DNA of 64,000 bases from an uncultured Caulobacter sp. GTDB lineage: Bacteria; Pseudomonadota; Alphaproteobacteria; Caulobacterales; Caulobacteraceae. Numbering within the stretch: position 1 is the stretch's first letter; the number at the start of each line of letters is the position of its first letter. Where the stretch lies: NCBI GenBank assembly GCA_937925635.1, contig CALALX010000103.1, positions 1 to 64,000 of the forward strand, written 5' to 3'. The position numbers and the translations under genes are program-made. The notes beneath the pieces were generated by a model. That model saw nothing but the letters and a program-made list of their open reading frames with translations. It made no database searches and had not been told where the DNA came from. Shown here piece by piece: positions 56,858 to 64,000 of the stretch.

Positions 56858-57424
56858 ATGACCCTGCGCCGTATTCTCACCGTCGACAACGCCGCCGATC
56901 TGGCGGTGCTCAAGCGCGTCTCCACGCCCGTCGAGGGCGGCGTCACCGACGAGCACCGGGCGCTGATGGACGACATGCTGGAGACCATGTACGCGGCTCC
57001 GGGCATCGGCCTGGCCGCCGTCCAGGTCGGCGTCGACAAGCGCATCATCGTCATGGATCTGGGCGACCGCGACGTCGCGACGTCGGCCTCCGACGTCGAC
57101 CCGGCCGACGAGACCGTTCGACGCAACCCGCGTTTCTTCGTCAATCCCGAGATCACCTGGGCCTCGGAAGACCTCTTCACCTATGAGGAAGGCTGCCTGT
57201 CGGTGCCGGAGATCTTCGACGACGTCGAGCGCCCGGCGCGCGTCAGGCTTCGCTATCTCAACTACCAGGGCGAGACCGTCGAGGAGGAGGCGACCGGCAT
57301 GTACGCGGTTTGCATCCAGCACGAGATGGATCACCTCGAAGGCGTCCTGTTCATCGACCACCTGTCGCGTCTCAAGCGCGAGCGCGCGATCAGCAAGGTG
57401 AAGAAGGCCGCCCGCGCGGCGTAG
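56858..57424 (+). CDS. def: Peptide deformylase
   Basis: A 188-aa metalloenzyme removing the formyl group from new N-termini. The three motifs are present: GIGLAAVQVG (motif 1; Val replaces the common Pro, a variant I believe is normal in this group), EEGCLSVP with the metal Cys, and HEMDHLEG with the two metal His and catalytic Glu. ATG 56858. It lies upstream of fmt, which adds the formyl group, with a small leftward gene between them. Confidence 0.96.
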   Translation: MTLRRILTVDNAADLAVLKRVSTPVEGGVTDEHRALMDDMLETMYAAPGIGLAAVQVGVDKRIIVMDLGDRDVATSASDVDPADETVRRNPRFFVNPEITWASEDLFTYEEGCLSVPEIFDDVERPARVRLRYLNYQGETVEEEATGMYAVCIQHEMDHLEGVLFIDHLSRLKRERAISKVKKAARAA

Positions 57425-57504
57425 GCCGCCCTGGAGGAGACGGTGTCGGGGGGCGCTCGAAACCGCGCCCCCGGCGTTGCGTGGCACGCCGTCCGTGCGA
57501 AACC

Positions 57505-57828
57505 CTACTGCTTGCGGCTCGTATCCCCGGCCGCGGCGCGGGCCTCGTCGGCTTCGCGGCGGGCGTCGTCCGATGCGTCGGCGACGCCTTCCTGGACCTC
57601 GGCGGCGCCGTCCTTGACCGCGTCGGCGGCCTCCGCGCCGGCGTTCGCGACCGCCGCGCCGGCTTCCTTGACCTCGGGGTTGGCGGCGATGTCGCCGGCC
57701 GCTTCCTTGACTTCCGCGCCGGCCGCTTCCGCGCCTTCCTTGATGTCGGTGCGGTCAGCCTTGCTGCAGGCGGCGACCGACAGGCCGGCGGCGGCGACGA
57801 GGGTGGCGGCGAGGATGAACTTGCGCAT
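57505..57828 (-). CDS. Small lipoprotein with helical repeats
   Basis: A 107-aa protein. The signal MRKFILAATLVAAAGLSVAA ends in a lipobox-like LSVAAC (Cys21). The mature part has imperfect repeats of Ala-rich, acidic segments (IKEGAEAAGAEVKEAAGDIA, VKEAGAAVANAGAEAADAVK) resembling LEA-type or YtxH-like stress proteins, and should be a coiled helix. It is antisense-oriented between def and fmt. A role in envelope or desiccation stress is possible but not shown. Confidence 0.75.
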   Translation of the reverse strand: MRKFILAATLVAAAGLSVAACSKADRTDIKEGAEAAGAEVKEAAGDIAANPEVKEAGAAVANAGAEAADAVKDGAAEVQEGVADASDDARREADEARAAAGDTSRKQ

Positions 57829-57915
57829 GGGGGCCCCTTCCGTGGTGTCCTGTCGATCAACGATCTGTGACCGGGCGGGTTCCCGTCCACCGCCTTGACC
57901 TGTAAACGGCCCGCC

Positions 57916-58842
57916 ATGCGCCTCGCCTTCCTGGGAACTCCCGACTTCGCGGTTCAAAGCCTGGCGGCCCTGCTTGAGGCCGGGCACGAGATCGCCTGCG
58001 TCTACTCCCAGCCGCCCGCGCCGCGCGGTCGCGGCCAGACCCTGCAACCCTCGCCCGTCCACGCCTTCGCCGAAAGCCGGGGCCTGACGGTGCGCACGCC
58101 GGCATCGATGAAGGCCGAGGCGGAGATCACCGCCTTCGAGGCGCTGGACCTCGATGCCGCCGTGGTCGTCGCCTTTGGCCAGATTCTGGTCCAGCGGGTC
58201 CTCGACGCCCCCAGGCTCGGCTGCTTCAACGTCCACGCCTCCCTGCTGCCGCGCTGGCGCGGCGCGGCGCCGATCCAGCGCGCGATCATGGCCGGCGACG
58301 CCGTTACCGGCGTGCAGGTCATGCGCATGAGCCTGGGCCTGGACGAGGGCGACATCGTTGCGACCGAAACGGTGCGCATCGGCCCGCTCGACACGGCCGG
58401 AATCCTGACCGGCCGTCTGGCCGAGGCCGGCGCGCGCCTGCTGCCGACCACCCTGGCCGCCCTCGCGGCCGGGACCGCCGTGGCGACCCCGCAGGCGGTC
58501 GAGGGCGTTACCTACGCGAAGAAGGTCAAGACCGCCGAGGCGCGCATCGACTGGTCGCGGTCGGCCCGCGAGCTGGACTGGCACATCCGCGGCCTGTCGC
58601 CCTTTCCCGGCGCCTGGTTCGAGGCGCCGTCCGCGAAGGGACCGTTGCGGGTGAAGGCTCTGTTGTCGCGCGCCGAGGACGCCACGGGCGCGCCCGGCGA
58701 GGTGCTGGACGACGCGCTGCTGATCGCCTGTGGCGAGGGGGCGATCCGCCTGCTGCGCGCCCAACGCGAGGGCAGGAGCGCCCAGGACGCCGACGAGTTC
58801 GTGCGCGGCTTTCCCTTAGCCGCCGGGACGGTGCTGGCCTGA
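57916..58842 (+). CDS. fmt: Methionyl-tRNA formyltransferase
   Basis: A 308-aa enzyme formylating initiator Met-tRNA. MRLAFLGTPDFAVQSLAALL begins the fold. The catalytic Asn, His and Asp appear in CFNVHASLLPRWRGAAPIQR (N and H; SLLPxxRG motif) and SLGLDEGDIVATE. The C-terminal OB-fold tRNA-binding domain follows about residue 205. ATG 57916. Its stop and the truA start share a base (TGATG), so truA is translationally coupled. Confidence 0.96.
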   Translation: MRLAFLGTPDFAVQSLAALLEAGHEIACVYSQPPAPRGRGQTLQPSPVHAFAESRGLTVRTPASMKAEAEITAFEALDLDAAVVVAFGQILVQRVLDAPRLGCFNVHASLLPRWRGAAPIQRAIMAGDAVTGVQVMRMSLGLDEGDIVATETVRIGPLDTAGILTGRLAEAGARLLPTTLAALAAGTAVATPQAVEGVTYAKKVKTAEARIDWSRSARELDWHIRGLSPFPGAWFEAPSAKGPLRVKALLSRAEDATGAPGEVLDDALLIACGEGAIRLLRAQREGRSAQDADEFVRGFPLAAGTVLA

Positions 58843-59585
58843 TGCCGCGCTATCGCCTGACCATCGAATACGACGGCGGCCCCTATCGCGGCTTCCAGGC
58901 CCAGGGCGACCTGCCGAGCATCCAGGGCTCGATCGAACGGGCGATTCTCGGCTTCAGCGGCGAAACGCTGCGCATCCACGCGGCCGGCCGCACGGACACC
59001 GGCGTCCACGCCACCGGGCAGGTGATCCACGTCGACCTGGCCAAGGCCTGGAAGCCCGAGGTGGTGGTCAACGCCCTGAACGCCCACCTCGTCCCAGAGC
59101 CGATCGCCGTGCTGGACGCGGTCATGGTCGGCGACGACTGGCACGCGCGCTTCTCGGCGAAGGAGCGGCGCTACCAGTACCGGGTCCTGAACCGCCTGGC
59201 GCCGCCGGCCCTCGACCAGGGCAAGGTCTGGCACGTCAAGAAACCACTCGACGCCGAGGCCATGCATGCGGCGGCGCAGGCGCTGGTCGGCCACCACGAC
59301 TTCACCACCTTCCGCGACATGCAGTGTCAGGCGAAGTCGCCGATGAAGACGCTCGATGTCGCCGCCGTGCGCCGCGAGGGCCAGATGGTGCTGCTCGAGT
59401 TCGCGTCGCGCAGCTTCCTGCACCGCCAGGTCCGCTCAATGGCCGGATCGCTGGTCGAGGTCGGCGTTGGCCGCTGGACGCAGGCCGATCTGGTCGCCGC
59501 GCTGGAGGCGAAGGATCGTCGCGCCTGTGGCCCGGTGGCTCCGGCCGACGGGCTCTACTTCACGGGCGTGCGCTACGACAGCTGA
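58842..59585 (+). CDS. truA: tRNA pseudouridine(38-40) synthase
   Basis: A 247-aa TruA of normal length. The catalytic Asp52 is in HAAGRTDTGVHATGQVIHVD; RRYQYRVLNR and a C-terminal FLHRQVRSMAGSLVEVGVGR are also family-typical. It pseudouridylates the anticodon stem-loop. Last gene of the def-fmt-truA run; a separate small wHTH gene starts 62 bp downstream. Confidence 0.97.
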   Translation: MPRYRLTIEYDGGPYRGFQAQGDLPSIQGSIERAILGFSGETLRIHAAGRTDTGVHATGQVIHVDLAKAWKPEVVVNALNAHLVPEPIAVLDAVMVGDDWHARFSAKERRYQYRVLNRLAPPALDQGKVWHVKKPLDAEAMHAAAQALVGHHDFTTFRDMQCQAKSPMKTLDVAAVRREGQMVLLEFASRSFLHRQVRSMAGSLVEVGVGRWTQADLVAALEAKDRRACGPVAPADGLYFTGVRYDS

Positions 59586-59647
59586 CCCTGCGCGCCCGTG
59601 ACAACGCGTTGAGTTGCACTGTTTGGTCAAACGCGTAGTGGACGGCG

Positions 59648-60130
59648 ATGGACGCGACAGACCTCAACGTCACCCGATTCGTGAACCGGCTTGGCCTCGA
59701 CCTCTTCATCCGCACGGCCGTGGCCCTGGCGGATCTATTTGGCGGCGACGCGTTGCGCGGACTCATCTTCGTGAGCGCCGCGCACCTCAATGTGGCGCAC
59801 CTGAACAGTCCGCGTATTCTAAATCCCCTCGCTTCGGACGGGCTGTTTCCCGACTCGCTCCGCCGGCCGACTTCGGCCTACGCGGTCGCCAAGTTCCTCG
59901 GCCTGCCGCGAGAGACCGTGCGCCGCCACCTGCTGGCGCTTGTCGAGGCCGGATTCTGCGCTCGTATCGAGGAGAATGGCTACGTCGTGACGTCCGAGAC
60001 ACTCCGGCGTCCAGCGCTCATCCGCCTGGCCCGCTACGTCCAGTCCCAGACCATGTCCGTCGTGGACGATCTCGCCGCCTCCGGCATTGGCCCGACAGCC
60101 GGCGGCGCGGGCGCGCCAAAAGCGGACTGA
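59648..60130 (+). CDS. Winged-helix DNA-binding protein, uncharacterised
   Basis: A 160-aa protein. The C-terminal half has an IclR/GntR-like winged helix: RRPTSAYAVAKFLGLPRETV, then RRHLLALVEAGFCARIEENG, then YVVTSETL. The N-terminal half (FVNRLGLDLFIRTAVALADL, GLIFVSAAHLNVAHLN) is hydrophobic-helical. It resembles the protein at 62120-62692 in the PRETVRR(K/H)L core. Target and ligand unknown. ATG 59648; a weak ribosome-binding site precedes it. Confidence 0.75.
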   Translation: MDATDLNVTRFVNRLGLDLFIRTAVALADLFGGDALRGLIFVSAAHLNVAHLNSPRILNPLASDGLFPDSLRRPTSAYAVAKFLGLPRETVRRHLLALVEAGFCARIEENGYVVTSETLRRPALIRLARYVQSQTMSVVDDLAASGIGPTAGGAGAPKAD

Positions 60131-60166
60131 AGCGCGCTACTGCAGGTGGAAGCGGGCGATCGCCGG

Positions 60167-61321
60167 CTACCGGGCTGCCTCGCCGAAGCGCGCGAAGTAG
60201 CGCTCGATGATCGCGGCGTAGGTCGCGGTGAGCGCGCGCAGCTGGCTGACCGGCACCTGCTCATCGACGGCGTGCATGGTCTGGCCGACGAGGCCGAACT
60301 CCAGCACCGGGCAGAGGCTCCGAATGAAGCGGGCGTCGGAGGTGCCGCCGGTGGTCGACAGGTCCGGGTCCTCGCCAGTGGTCTCGCGGACGGCCTCCGC
60401 GACGACATCGGTGAACTCGCCCCGGCGAGTGAGGAAGGCTTCGCCGCTGATCAGGGTCTTCACCTCGACTCGCCCGGAGAAGGCCTCGCCGGCCTGCGCC
60501 GCGACGCCCTCGATCCAGCTCTGCAGGTCGGCGCCCTTGTGGGCCGGATTGAAGCGGATATTGAGCCGCGCCTTCGCCTCGGCCGGAATGATGTTGGTGG
60601 CGGTGTTGCCGACGTCGACCGTGGTGACCTCCAGGTTAGACGGCTGGAACCCCTCGTAGCCGTCATCCAGGACCCGCGCCTGCAGCCGCGATAGAATGTC
60701 GATCAGCACCGGGATCGGATTGGCCGCGCGGTGCGGGTAGGCGACATGGCCCTGCTTGCCGGTCACCGTGATCCAGCTGTTCACGCTGCCGCGGCGACCG
60801 ATCTTGATCATGTCGCCCAGCCGCTCGGCGCTGCTGGGTTCGCCGACGATGCAGTGGTCGATGACCTCTCCCTCGGCTTGCAGCGCCTCGACCACCTTCT
60901 TCGTGCCGTCGAGCGCGACGCCCTCTTCGTCGCCGGTGATCAGGAAGCTGAGCGAACCTGCCGTCTCGCCGACCTGAGCCACCGCCGCGACGAAGGCGGC
61001 GATCGAGCCCTTCATGTCAACGGCGCCGCGGCCGATCAGGACGTCGTCGCTGTTGATGTCGGCGGCGAACGGACTGCTGGTCCAGGCTGCTTCGTCGCCG
61101 ACCGGCACTACGTCGGTGTGGCCGGCGAAGCAGAGGTTCGGCCGCGCCGATCCGCGCCGAGCGTAGAGGTTCTCGATCTCGCCAAACCTCATCCGACGGC
61201 AGTTGAAGCCCAGGTCTTCCAGGGCGCGTTGCAGCACGTCCATCGCCCCCTCGTCGGCCGGAGTGACGGATGGGCGGCGGATCAGCGCTCGGGCGAGGTC
61301 GAGGACGTCGAGGGTCAGCAT
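60167..61321 (-). CDS. dapE: Succinyl-diaminopimelate desuccinylase
   Basis: A 384-aa M20 metalloenzyme of the lysine/diaminopimelate pathway. Di-zinc ligands are in LCFAGHTDVVPVG, GRGAVDMKGSIAAFVAA, SFLITGDEEGVALDGT and the C-terminal GLVGQTMHAVDEQVP; the dimerisation domain lies at about 180-290 (VTGKQGHVAYPHRAANPIPV). It hydrolyses N-succinyl-LL-diaminopimelate. With dapD at 62963 it covers two steps of the succinylase branch, though unrelated genes lie between. ATG 61321. Confidence 0.96.
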   Translation of the reverse strand: MLTLDVLDLARALIRRPSVTPADEGAMDVLQRALEDLGFNCRRMRFGEIENLYARRGSARPNLCFAGHTDVVPVGDEAAWTSSPFAADINSDDVLIGRGAVDMKGSIAAFVAAVAQVGETAGSLSFLITGDEEGVALDGTKKVVEALQAEGEVIDHCIVGEPSSAERLGDMIKIGRRGSVNSWITVTGKQGHVAYPHRAANPIPVLIDILSRLQARVLDDGYEGFQPSNLEVTTVDVGNTATNIIPAEAKARLNIRFNPAHKGADLQSWIEGVAAQAGEAFSGRVEVKTLISGEAFLTRRGEFTDVVAEAVRETTGEDPDLSTTGGTSDARFIRSLCPVLEFGLVGQTMHAVDEQVPVSQLRALTATYAAIIERYFARFGEAAR

Positions 61322-61500
61322 GGCGAGATGCCTTTAGAGCCCGCCGCCCGGCCGCGCAAACGGCCAGGTCCGGCGCCATGCGGCGCGCCGGGATTTCAAG
61401 GCCCGCGGCGCCCGGAACGGGCCGCCCGGAATGGAGCCCCGATTCGTTGAGGCGGAGCGCCAGGCGCGGCCTGATCGGACGGTCGAAACGGAGACCGGCC

Positions 61501-62115
61501 ATGCCCTTGCTCGATCATCACCTCCCCCCGCCGGCGCTGTTCGCGCTGTTTCGTGACGCGTCCGGCGGACGCGCCGTTCGCGCCAGTCCGTCGTCGCGCG
61601 GCGGTGGTCGTCCCGTCGCGCCTCGCGCGGATCGTTACTTTCTGCATGTCCGCGCCGTCGCCGCGGACGGGTTCGCCAACCTGTTCCAGTTCTCGCTCGC
61701 CGACGACTCCGGCGGGGTGGCGGTCAGCGTGTTCGTTCGGGGACGCGACCCGGTCGACGACCTGCTCGGCCCCCCCGCCGCCGCCGATGCGCCGCCGCCC
61801 GTGCCGACCATCACCTGGGCCGCCCTCGATGAAGCCCTCGCACCCTGCCGCGGCGCCTGGATCATCGCCTTCGGGCGGATGCTGCATGGCAGCTTCCTGC
61901 CGGTAGCCACCCGCGCCGGCGTCGCCAGTCTCGACTGCGCCCGGGCGCGCTTCCTGAAGGTGGCGCGCCGGCGGGGCCTCGGCCTCAGTCCCGGCGATGT
62001 CGGCGATCTCAACGATGCTCGCCGGCTGATCGGCCTGCCGCCCGTCCGCTCGGCCGACGCCGCTCAGCGGGCCCTCGGCCTTCGCGAACTCTGGCGCTGG
62101 ATGGACGGCGTCTGA
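61501..62115 (+). CDS. Hypothetical protein, possibly exonuclease-fold related (204 aa)
   Basis: I do not recognise the family firmly. After a short Pro/Arg-rich N-terminus it has ADRYFLHVRAVAADGFANLF, FSLADDSGGVAVSVFVRGRD and a helical C-terminal half: SLDCARARFLKVARRRGLGL, NDARRLIGLPPVRSADAAQR and ALGLRELWRWMDG. The D-C-x-R-A-R plus 'DARRLIGLPPxR-A-DAAQRALG' arrangement faintly recalls the C-terminal part of DnaQ-like 3'-5' exonucleases, lacking the DEDD acids. ATG 61501 has GGAG 7 nt before. Confidence 0.55.
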   Translation: MPLLDHHLPPPALFALFRDASGGRAVRASPSSRGGGRPVAPRADRYFLHVRAVAADGFANLFQFSLADDSGGVAVSVFVRGRDPVDDLLGPPAAADAPPPVPTITWAALDEALAPCRGAWIIAFGRMLHGSFLPVATRAGVASLDCARARFLKVARRRGLGLSPGDVGDLNDARRLIGLPPVRSADAAQRALGLRELWRWMDGV

Positions 62116-62119
62116 GCCC

Positions 62120-62692
62120 TCAAGGTTTCACACCATCCCAGAACAGCGGGCTGAGCGCATAGAAGAACTGGTCGATGTCGGTGTCTGGTCCACAGTAGAA
62201 CAGTCCGTCCTCACCGCGTTCGACCAGGCCTCTTTCGAGCAGGACCACGAGCTTTCGTCGAACCGTCTCGCGCGGGATCCGGGTGATCTCCGACAGGCTG
62301 AGGATGTTCAATCCCTTCCTGCGGACGACGACGGTTCGCGCCCCCTTGGCCTTCGCCTCGGCGGCAAGGTTGGCGGAGGCCAGGTCGGTCAGGACGAACA
62401 GCAGGTGCAGCAGAAACTGGTCCAGGTCGCCGTCATGCCGGGCGCGCAGCCGGATCAGCACCGAGGACAGCGAGCCGCCCCATTTGTAGAAGAAGCGCGC
62501 CACGTCCCGACCCAGGTAGTCGTCGACCCAGCGGTCTGCCGAGGCCGGGGCAACCGGTCGCTCCGTCGCCTGGACCGTCCGCGTATTCGGCGAGGCGGCG
62601 CAGAACCTGTTAAGATTAACGCCGCTGAACTTCGAGTTCCCTTGTGAGACGCGTGTGTAGTCAATGGCGAGTGTCGTACCGCCGGCCATCAT
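62120..62692 (-). CDS. Winged-helix DNA-binding protein, uncharacterised
   Basis: A 190-aa protein whose C-terminal part has a winged helix (GLNILSLSEITRIPRETVRR, KLVVLLERGLVERGEDGLFY) and whose middle is helical (FLLHLLFVLTDLASANLAAE). It shares the 'IPRETVRRKL...LxExGL' core with the protein at 59648-60130, suggesting paralogues. The first ~45 residues are of low similarity and the true start could be internal; ATG 62692 or 62689 are the upstream choices. Converges tightly on the 61501 gene (4 bp gap). Confidence 0.72.
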   Translation of the reverse strand: MMAGGTTLAIDYTRVSQGNSKFSGVNLNRFCAASPNTRTVQATERPVAPASADRWVDDYLGRDVARFFYKWGGSLSSVLIRLRARHDGDLDQFLLHLLFVLTDLASANLAAEAKAKGARTVVVRRKGLNILSLSEITRIPRETVRRKLVVLLERGLVERGEDGLFYCGPDTDIDQFFYALSPLFWDGVKP

Positions 62693-62850
62693 ATTACAAT
62701 CCCGTCGATTGCCGTGCTCCCACGCCGCCCGTCACTCGACAGAAAAACGATGTGACAAGGCGCCGCAACTTTAAAGCGGCGCCTTGCGATTCTTTCCTGT
62801 GGATGGGCGGGGGAGCGCGAACGAGCGGTGCGCCGCGCGGCCAGTCGGCC

Positions 62851-62903
62851 CTAGAGCACGATGGCATCAGACGGAATCGTCTGATGGCTGAATCGTGCTC
62901 TAG
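62851..62903. repeat. CTAGAGCACGAT hairpin
   Basis: A 53-nt imperfect palindrome with ends CTAGAGCACGAT and ATCGTGCTCTAG-type (GAATCGTGCTCTAG) and an inner stem CATCAGACG/CGTCTGATG. Such CTAGAGC...GCTCTAG elements are widespread in alphaproteobacteria. It sits 12 bp from a second hairpin. Confidence 0.85.
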
Positions 62904-62914
62904 AATCAAAGGTG

Positions 62915-62966
62915 TAGAGCCTGATTCAGGGTTCAGATTGTTCCATCTGAACCCATCAGGCTCTAG
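62915..62966. terminator. TAGAGCCTGAT hairpin overlapping the dapD stop
   Basis: TAGAGCCTGAT pairs with ATCAGGCTCTA, with an inner GGTTCAGAT/ATCTGAACC stem. The outer arm includes the dapD stop codon (62963-62965), so this element ends the dapD transcript or protects its 3' end. Confidence 0.75.
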
Positions 62967-63811
62967 TCCCGCAACAGGTCGTTGATCGAGGTCTTCGAAC
63001 GGGTCTGGGCGTCGACCGTCTTGACGATCACCGCGCAGTAGAGGCTCGGGCCCACCCCGTGCGGGTCGGGCAGCGCGCCCGGCACCACCACGCTGTAGGG
63101 CGGCACGCGGCCGACGTGGACCTGACCCGTCTTGCGGTCGACGATCTTGGTCGAGGCCGACAGGAAGACCCCCATCGACAGCACCGATCCCTCGCCGACG
63201 ATGACGCCCTCGACGACTTCCGACCGGGCGCCGATGAAGCAGTCGTCCTCGATGATGGTCGGGTTGGCCTGTAAGGGCTCCAGCACGCCGCCGATGCCGA
63301 CGCCGCCGCTGAGGTGCACGCGCTTGCCGATCTGGGCGCAGCTGCCGACCGTCACCCAGGTGTCGACCATCGTCCCTTCATCAACATAGCCGCCGATGTT
63401 CACGAACGACGGCATGAGGATCACGTTCTTCGCCACATAGGCGCCGCGACGGACAATGGCGCCGGGCACCGCGCGGAAGCCCGCCTCCTCGAACTGCGGC
63501 GCCTCCCAGCCGTCGAACTTGTTGCCGACCTTGTCCCACCAGGGACCGACCGCGCCGCCCATGGTTCCGGCGCGCATGACGGCGTTCGGATTGAGGCGGA
63601 ACGACAGCAGCACGGCCTTCTTGGCCCATTGGCGGACGACCCATTCGCCGTCGACCTTCTCGGCCACGCGGACCTTGCCGCTGTCGAGCAGGCTCAGGGT
63701 CTCCTCGATGGCGGTGCGCACCGGCCCCTGCGTCGCGGGCGATACGGCGTCGCGGGCTTCCCAGGCGGCTTCGATCTCAAGTTCCAGGTCGGCGAGGCTG
63801 ACGGTGCTCAT
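62963..63811 (-). CDS. dapD: Tetrahydrodipicolinate N-succinyltransferase
   Basis: A 282-aa left-handed beta-helix enzyme with hexapeptide repeats (VILMPSFVNIGGYVDEGTMV, GVGIGGVLEPLQANPTIIED, DCFIGARSEVVEGVIVGEGS). An N-terminal helical domain holds SFRLNPNAVMRAG-type substrate contacts. It succinylates tetrahydrodipicolinate with succinyl-CoA in diaminopimelate/lysine synthesis. ATG 63811 overlaps the stop of the upstream HAD gene (ATGA), so they are co-translated. Confidence 0.97.
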   Translation of the reverse strand: MSTVSLADLELEIEAAWEARDAVSPATQGPVRTAIEETLSLLDSGKVRVAEKVDGEWVVRQWAKKAVLLSFRLNPNAVMRAGTMGGAVGPWWDKVGNKFDGWEAPQFEEAGFRAVPGAIVRRGAYVAKNVILMPSFVNIGGYVDEGTMVDTWVTVGSCAQIGKRVHLSGGVGIGGVLEPLQANPTIIEDDCFIGARSEVVEGVIVGEGSVLSMGVFLSASTKIVDRKTGQVHVGRVPPYSVVVPGALPDPHGVGPSLYCAVIVKTVDAQTRSKTSINDLLRD

Positions 63812-64000
63812 GCGGCGTTTTCCCTGACCCGCGCGTCGGCCAGGAAGCCGGCGAGGTCGTTTGTGCGATGGTGGACAAAGTCGGCGGTCGACCCAACGGC
63901 GTGCGGCCCGACGAGGATGGTGGTCATGCCCAGCTGCGCGGCCGGGGCCAGGTTCTTCTCGCTGTCCTCGAAGAAGGCGGACCCTTCGGCGCTGACGCCA
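63808..64000 (-). CDS. HAD-family phosphatase, pyrimidine 5'-nucleotidase-like (3' part only)
   Basis: The last 63 codons of a gene extending beyond the right edge. The visible end contains AFFEDSEKNLAPAAQLGMTT followed by ILVGP, the HAD motif IV (DD/ED-x-x-x-N) and the helix-strand after it, typical of YjjG/SDT1-like pyrimidine 5'-nucleotidases found upstream of dapD in related genomes (memory). Stop overlaps dapD's ATG. Confidence 0.85.
   Translation of the reverse strand, partial: GVSAEGSAFFEDSEKNLAPAAQLGMTTILVGPHAVGSTADFVHHRTNDLAGFLADARVRENAA

Noticed and set aside
1..64000. CRISPR arrays, prophage, transposases and tRNA genes
   Set aside because: No regularly spaced direct repeats, no phage or transposase motifs and no cloverleaf-like tRNA with a T-loop were found on either strand by eye.

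Overview
The window is a GC-rich, densely coded chromosomal segment. Gene content points to an alphaproteobacterium of the Caulobacterales, probably Phenylobacterium/Caulobacter-like. Supporting features are the adenosyltransferase/twin-transmembrane pair, yidD next to thrS, the def-fmt-truA-dapE block with dapD, a two-[4Fe-4S] queG, and many palindromic intergenic repeats of the kind seen in this group. The genus call is inference. I found no rRNA, tRNA, CRISPR array, prophage or insertion sequence; nearly everything reads as core or stable accessory genome.

Layout: 1-470 holds the start of a cobalamin adenosyltransferase and a small membrane protein. 471-2294 holds a possible operator cluster, a small coupled gene and two TetR regulators. 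2340-4031 is an acyl-CoA dehydrogenase best matched to methylsuccinyl-CoA dehydrogenase of the ethylmalonyl-CoA pathway. 4179-11000 holds a glutathione transferase, a hydrolase, an S41 peptidase, thrS-yidD, an Fe-S scaffold, a SRPBCC protein and a GIY-YIG protein flanked by repeats. 11125-17165 holds cysS, folE, hisI, a LysE exporter, queG, a glutathione transferase and a cation diffusion facilitator. 17269-19590 is a divergent pair of citrate synthase homologues, one fused to a DNA-binding domain. 19932-25924 is gltD-gltB. 26117-32212 holds uppP, a NUDIX gene, a dienoyl-CoA-reductase-like SDR, a YciB-like protein, a GreA-like protein, two RNA modification genes and a WYL regulator.

32392-34627 is a quorum-sensing locus: luxR, luxI, a coupled 71-aa gene and an XRE regulator, with a lux-box-like inverted repeat ahead of luxI. 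34714-45627 is mostly amino-acid and peptide metabolism (sdaA, M28 peptidase, D-threonine-aldolase-like and threonine dehydratase pair, M20 amidohydrolase) plus a lone modA. 45706-49151 holds envelope proteins (AsmA family, DUF1206, small membrane proteins). 49148-52885 is a cobalamin unit in which a riboswitch precedes btuB and cobQ. 53106-64000 holds housekeeping genes: recR, rmuC, def, fmt, truA, dapE, dapD and the 3' end of a HAD phosphatase gene.

The most interesting points are the helix-turn-helix/citrate synthase fusion facing a second citrate synthase across a TTGAT-rich spacer, the luxI locus with its coupled small protein, a perfect TTGGCAT/ATGCCAA palindrome between a divergent SDR and glutathione transferase, three copies of a TTCAYTGARCG motif upstream of the TetR genes, a NUDIX gene with no normal start codon, and at least four families of long intergenic hairpins. 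I do not see a clearly unprecedented system; the fusion citrate synthase and the quorum-sensing operon are the best candidates for follow-up.
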